This document shows, piece by piece, positions 6,708-9,664 of a DNA stretch of 9,664 bases. Position numbers and translations under genes: made by a program. The notes under the pieces are model-generated. The model was not told where the DNA came from and made no database searches. It was given only the letters and a program-made list of their open reading frames with translations. Source of the stretch: Bacillota bacterium (GTDB lineage Bacteria > Bacillota > UBA4882 > UBA10575); contig DOID01000053.1 of assembly GCA_003511465.1 (NCBI GenBank), forward strand, positions 16,348-26,011, given 5' to 3'. Position 1 is the stretch's first letter; each line of letters begins with the position of its first letter.

Positions 6708-7254
6708 GCAAGCCGATTAAATCTTCGTAATACCCGGTTACTTTCTTTACATACTGCCTTGTTTCCCGCGGCCATTCGTTCGAGCGGGCAATCCGGGTCG
6801 GCCCCGCATTATAAGCGGCCAAGGCCGTCGGGATCGTTCCAAACCGCTCCAACTGCTGTCGGAGATACTCCGTTCCTCGGAAGACATTAGCTTTGATGTC
6901 CTTCCAGTCTAAATTGTCACAGTTCACCGGCATCAGTTGGGTCAATCCCCGGGCTCCCTTTCGGGAAACCGCCGTTTTTCGGAAACTGCTTTCCGCGGCA
7001 ATCAGCGACAGAATCAAGTAAGAATCAATGTGATACTGGGAACTGGCTTCCAGAACCGCAATGGTTATCTCCTCCAGATCACTTTTGGGAATCCCCGGAT
7101 AGTGGCTACGGATAAAATCTTCTATTTTCAATAAAGGATCATTCGCCATGCCGATCCGGTGCTGTCCTGTTACAAAATCGACGACCGCCGGTGAAGTAAA
7201 GATAAATAAAAACAAGGCTAAAAAAGTAATTTTTAGCATCCTTCGGAATACCAT
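6700..7254 (-). CDS. Small lytic transglycosylase (SLT family), secreted or membrane-anchored
   Basis: SLT-type enzymes cleave the MurNAc-GlcNAc bond of peptidoglycan with formation of a 1,6-anhydro ring. The 184-residue product has a basic start and a hydrophobic stretch (residues 7-25) acting as a signal peptide or anchor, then the goose-lysozyme-like fold. The catalytic Glu88 is in AAESSF, followed by SRKGARGLTQLMP (97-109) and the AAYNAGP motif near residues 146-152. There is no LysM or other wall-binding domain, which is typical of YjbJ/Slt-like proteins of Gram-positives. The loop between QLMP and the next helix is short (see findings). AAGGAGG with a five-base spacer precedes the ATG. 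It converges on mnmA, and the class A PBP lies 165 bases upstream on the same strand, so both act at the cell wall but are probably transcribed separately. Confidence 0.9.
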   Translation of the reverse strand: MVFRRMLKITFLALFLFIFTSPAVVDFVTGQHRIGMANDPLLKIEDFIRSHYPGIPKSDLEEITIAVLEASSQYHIDSYLILSLIAAESSFRKTAVSRKGARGLTQLMPVNCDNLDWKDIKANVFRGTEYLRQQLERFGTIPTALAAYNAGPTRIARSNEWPRETRQYVKKVTGYYEDLIGLQN

Positions 7255-7280
7255 GATAACCTCCTTAAATAAAAACGCTT

Positions 7281-7297
7281 ATCATTATATGTATGAT
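7281..7297 (-). promoter_or_regulatory. candidate promoter -10 with small inverted repeat upstream of the lytic transglycosylase
   Basis: On the minus strand TATAAT (7284-7289) lies about 30 bases before the start codon. It is embedded in an ATCAT / ATGAT inverted repeat (7281-7285 and 7293-7297). No good -35 is found 16-18 bases upstream. The perfect -10 makes a promoter likely, while the repeat may be chance in AT-rich sequence. Confidence 0.35.
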
Positions 7298-7388
7298 CCT
7301 GATTTATGATTTAGTCTATTTTAAAATCCCTTTCCCATTCCGTCAACCCCTAAGTTGCTAACTAAACCCCCGAAATTCCACGAAATCG

Positions 7389-7411
7389 GCAGAAAACATC
7401 CCTTTTTCTGC
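7389..7411 (-). terminator. hairpin downstream of the class A PBP gene
   Basis: GCAGAAAA (7389-7396) pairs perfectly with TTTTCTGC (7404-7411) around a seven-base loop, nine bases after the PBP stop codon. On the minus strand the stem is not followed by a T run, so it is at best a weak intrinsic terminator for the PBP. On the plus strand a pyrimidine-rich TCTTTTTCC follows, which could stop antisense transcription. The rest of 7255-7419 holds no gene I can support. Confidence 0.35.
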
Positions 7412-7419
7412 TCTTTTTC

Positions 7420-9273
7420 CTAAAAACTTTTGACACTGTTTCGAACTAAAGCGCGGCGGACGAAATTCCCCCAGTACTCGGCAGCGGTACCACTCCCCAG
7501 AATCCGGTCGCCAACCTGAGGCGGACGGCGGTCATCGTTCCCGATCCAGATCGTCGCCAATAGTTCTGGGGTGTACCCGACAAACCAGGAATCTGTGTTT
7601 TCATTGCTGGTCCCGGTCTTCCCGGCTGCCGGTCGTCCAGGATCAGCGCGTTGCCCTGTCCCGTAAGCAATGACATCCTGCATCATTTCGGTTACTGCTT
7701 GCGCTGTCTCGGGACGGATCACCTGTTCCTGACGGATACTCCCCCGCCTTAAAACACGACCTTGAGCATCTTCCACCCTGAGCAGGCCCTGGGGCGTGGA
7801 ACGGAGTCCTTTGTTGGCAAAGGCGGTGAAAGCGCCGGATAATTCCAAAGGCGTTACCCCGGTGGTCAGCCCCCCTAAAGCCAATGGAGCCAAAGCTTGA
7901 TCATTTCTGCTCCCAGCTTCGACCAAAGGAAGACCCAGGCGTTGGATAAAATCAAATACCGGTTTCACTCCAAGTTCATGCACCAAACGGACAGCCACCG
8001 TATTGACCGACCAAGCCAGGGCATCACGGAGCGGAATCTGGCCCCGGTATTCCCCATCGGCATTCTGTGGCGTCCAGGGGTTACCATTTACCATATAAGT
8101 AACTAGCTCATCAACTACAAGGGTGTCCGGCGTAAACCCGCTTTCCACCGCCGCTGCAAAGATGAGGGGTTTGATCGCTGAACCAATCTGCCGCCGGACC
8201 CGCACTGCCCGATTATAGGTGGAGAACCGATAATTTCGCCCCCCAACCATGGCCAGGATCTGACCATTCGTCGGGTTTAAAGCCACCAAAGCAGCTTCCG
8301 GCCTCCCCGTTTCCTCCGGAAGGGCGGCAATCGTCTCCTCGGCGATCCGTTGCATATAGGCATCAGCCGTCGTGTAAATCCGGAGACCGCCGGAACGAAT
8401 ATACTGGGCAGACCAACCATACTGCTGGGCTAAATAGGCTTCGATATAATCCGCGAAATAGCCCCCTCTGCTCAGGTAATTCGGATCTTCCTCTACTTCC
8501 AGCGGTAAAGCGGACAATTGTTCATACTCCCGTTGACTAAGATCGCCTTGTCCCAAAAGGACTTCAAGTACCAAATTACGGCGCTCCAGCGCCCGGTCGG
8601 GATGGCGATAGGGTGAGTACAATTCCGGTCCCCGAATTAGGCCGACCAGCAAAGCCTGTTCATCAAGGGAAAGGTCCCAAATATGTTTCGAAAAATAAAA
8701 GCGGGCAGCACCTTCCGCCCCGTACACCCCATGGCCGAAATAAATCCCGTTTAAATACGACTCCAGAATCTCATCCTTCGAATAATTCCGTTCTAGTTTT
8801 ACCGCATAACCAATTTCCAGCAGTTTGCGGGGGATCGTCTTCGCGTTGGTAAGTAATAAATTCTTTACCAACTGCTGGGTAATAGTGCTACCACCCTGGG
8901 CCCGTTCTTGGCGGCGAAAATTATTGTAGACCGCGCGGAGTACTCCTTTGAAGTCAACGCCACGATGCACATAAAAGCGGCGATCTTCCACCGCGACGAC
9001 GGCCCGGCGCAAAAACAAGGGGATTTTCTCTAAGGGCGTCCAGACCACGCGGGACGGACTAAGCGTCAGTAATTCATCACCGTTCCGATCCAACAGAACC
9101 GAAGCACGAAGATTCGGTCGGAGAATCTGACGGAGATCCACCTCGCTAATGAAGGGGTTATATAAAACCAAGACCACCGCAGATAAACCGCCCACCAGCA
9201 TTAAAAGGATCAGCCAGCGCCAGAAATTTTTCGAAAAAAAACGTCGCCCTTTTCTCTGTTGAGGAGCAGACAA
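7420..9273 (-). CDS. Class A penicillin-binding protein, bifunctional transglycosylase/transpeptidase (PBP1A family)
   Basis: This protein polymerises lipid II into glycan strands and cross-links the stem peptides outside the membrane. Of 617 residues, 1-18 are cytoplasmic and basic and about 19-41 form the single membrane anchor. The GT51 domain has the catalytic Glu96 in VEDRRFYVHRG, then GGSTITQQLVKN and KLERNYSKDEILESYLN. The transpeptidase domain has all three motifs: SAIK with nucleophile Ser365 and Lys368, SVN (Ser422-Asn424) and KTG (Lys552). The protein stops about 65 residues later, without the glycine/serine-rich or fibronectin tails of some Gram-positive PBP1s. The start is TTG, chosen because GGGGAGGT lies eight bases upstream and the protein then begins with a normal cytoplasmic leader. 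A monofunctional glycosyltransferase is excluded by the intact transpeptidase half. Neighbouring cell-wall hydrolases (SLT, CwlD) fit a wall-related region, though they are probably separate transcription units. Confidence 0.95.
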   Translation of the reverse strand: MSAPQQRKGRRFFSKNFWRWLILLMLVGGLSAVVLVLYNPFISEVDLRQILRPNLRASVLLDRNGDELLTLSPSRVVWTPLEKIPLFLRRAVVAVEDRRFYVHRGVDFKGVLRAVYNNFRRQERAQGGSTITQQLVKNLLLTNAKTIPRKLLEIGYAVKLERNYSKDEILESYLNGIYFGHGVYGAEGAARFYFSKHIWDLSLDEQALLVGLIRGPELYSPYRHPDRALERRNLVLEVLLGQGDLSQREYEQLSALPLEVEEDPNYLSRGGYFADYIEAYLAQQYGWSAQYIRSGGLRIYTTADAYMQRIAEETIAALPEETGRPEAALVALNPTNGQILAMVGGRNYRFSTYNRAVRVRRQIGSAIKPLIFAAAVESGFTPDTLVVDELVTYMVNGNPWTPQNADGEYRGQIPLRDALAWSVNTVAVRLVHELGVKPVFDFIQRLGLPLVEAGSRNDQALAPLALGGLTTGVTPLELSGAFTAFANKGLRSTPQGLLRVEDAQGRVLRRGSIRQEQVIRPETAQAVTEMMQDVIAYGTGQRADPGRPAAGKTGTSNENTDSWFVGYTPELLATIWIGNDDRRPPQVGDRILGSGTAAEYWGNFVRRALVRNSVKSF

Positions 9274-9444
9274 AGATATAACCTCCCCGGATCCATTATT
9301 CCACTGCTGGTAGTATATCCGTTTTGGTTGTGATTTTTTGCTTTTGGATGAATAGGGGGAAGAAAATCATGGGGTTAGAAGATGGTATAATTCAAATGTG
9401 GTTTCAGAAGTTATGAAGGGATACAAACGCAGATACGAGGGCAT

Positions 9445-9480
9445 AAAAAAAGTGGGGATTATTAGAATAATCTCCACTTT
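9445..9480 (-). terminator. strong intrinsic terminator of the zinc-ribbon gene, overlapping its 3' coding end
   Basis: On the minus strand a 15-base arm (9480-9466) pairs with 9463-9449 around a two-base centre, with a single mismatch at 9473/9457. The arm is immediately followed by seven T residues (9451-9445). This is a textbook rho-independent terminator. The last codons and the TAA (9464-9462) of the 42-residue gene lie inside the hairpin. Outside it, 9274-9444 holds only the PBP ribosome site; I see no other gene or clear promoter there. Confidence 0.85.
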
Positions 9481-9590
9481 CGTGCCTTAACCTTCTGGGG
9501 TTCTGCATGTACCATCAGGTTCTTGCTGCACTTTGGACAGAACATCTCCCATCCTTTCAGGACCACGTGACAATCTGTGCATCTTTTCAT
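9462..9590 (-). CDS. 42-residue zinc-ribbon microprotein, function unknown
   Basis: A short complete reading frame starting MKRCTDCHVVLKGWEMF and ending KARKWRLF. Four cysteines form two knuckles, C4-x2-C7 and C18-x2-C21, spaced as in a zinc-ribbon; the second knuckle reads CPKCSK. The C-terminal half is basic (KVKARKWR), which could bind nucleic acid or a partner. Support for a real gene is strong although it is short: AGGAGGT at 9604-9598 with a seven-base spacer before ATG, an extended -10 promoter just upstream, and a strong terminator at its end. No membrane segment or signal peptide is present. I cannot assign a function; small zinc-ribbon proteins in Gram-positives include ribosome-associated and transcription-associated factors, but nothing here picks one. 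It is transcribed toward the class A PBP but separated from it by its own terminator. Confidence 0.75.
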   Translation of the reverse strand: MKRCTDCHVVLKGWEMFCPKCSKNLMVHAEPQKVKARKWRLF

Positions 9591-9620
9591 TCCTATTACC
9601 TCCTTTCTTTCATTGTCTTA

Positions 9621-9629
9621 ATTATAGCA
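9621..9629 (-). promoter_or_regulatory. extended -10 promoter of the zinc-ribbon microgene
   Basis: On the minus strand the sequence reads TGCTATAAT, a perfect extended -10, 31 bases before the ATG at 9590. The -35 region (about 9644-9649) reads CTTTAT and is poor, as is tolerated by extended -10 promoters. Transcription would begin near 9614 and leave a short leader with the ribosome site. Confidence 0.55.
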
Positions 9630-9664
9630 GGTTATGGTAACGAATAAAGGTCGAAGGGATTACG

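Noticed and set aside
9305..9330. Sigma-E/K-like GATATACTA element upstream of the class A PBP
   Set aside because: The -10 is only similar to consensus and no -35 was found at the required spacing, so a sporulation promoter cannot be supported.
9369..9416. 15-codon plus-strand frame with a GGGGGAAG-like site upstream
   Set aside because: It is too short, has no promoter, and is followed by another chance frame that runs through the terminator antisense to the zinc-ribbon gene.

Overview
The window looks like a chromosomal stretch from a Gram-positive, endospore-forming lineage of the Bacillota (Firmicutes), probably an anaerobic, clostridia-like one. The reasons are strong GGAGG-type ribosome binding sites, use of ATG, GTG and TTG starts, a CwlD-type germination/cortex amidase, a Ku + LigD-ligase pair, and the compact cysteine desulfurase / IscU scaffold / MnmA cluster common in that group. 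No phage, transposon, CRISPR, tRNA or rRNA sequence is recognisable. The species cannot be named from this sequence alone.

Layout. Bases 1-620 (minus) hold the 5' two thirds or more of a cwlD-like N-acetylmuramoyl-L-alanine amidase that runs off the left edge. A divergent intergenic region (621-799) separates it from a plus-strand run of three closely spaced genes: a YghO-like GNAT-fold protein (800-1933), Ku (1984-2796) and a stand-alone LigD-type ATP-dependent DNA ligase (2799-3746). Ku and the ligase form a minimal bacterial non-homologous end-joining module without the polymerase/primase domain. A 189-bp gap carries a strong extended -10 promoter and a long imperfect palindrome over the predicted transcription start. 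It drives iscS/nifS (3936-5108), iscU/nifU-like (5133-5570) and mnmA (5586-6671). These three should work as a chain: sulfur mobilised from cysteine by the desulfurase goes to the Fe-S scaffold and to MnmA for 2-thiolation of tRNA wobble uridine.

The right third is on the minus strand. A small secreted or membrane-anchored lytic transglycosylase (6700-7254) converges on mnmA. A bifunctional class A penicillin-binding protein (7420-9273, TTG start) follows. At the right edge there is a short complete gene for a 42-residue zinc-ribbon protein (9462-9590), with its own extended -10 promoter, a near-perfect ribosome binding site and a strong terminator whose stem contains the end of the reading frame.

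Points most worth a second look are the zinc-ribbon microgene fused to its terminator, the palindrome at the Fe-S/thiolation operon promoter (an Rrf2/IscR-type operator is one reading), the NHEJ pair lacking a polymerase domain but co-transcribed with an uncharacterised acyltransferase-like gene, and the extra cysteine beside the third ligand of the scaffold protein. Nothing here amounts to a clearly new multi-gene system. Most of the window is conserved housekeeping and cell-wall content.
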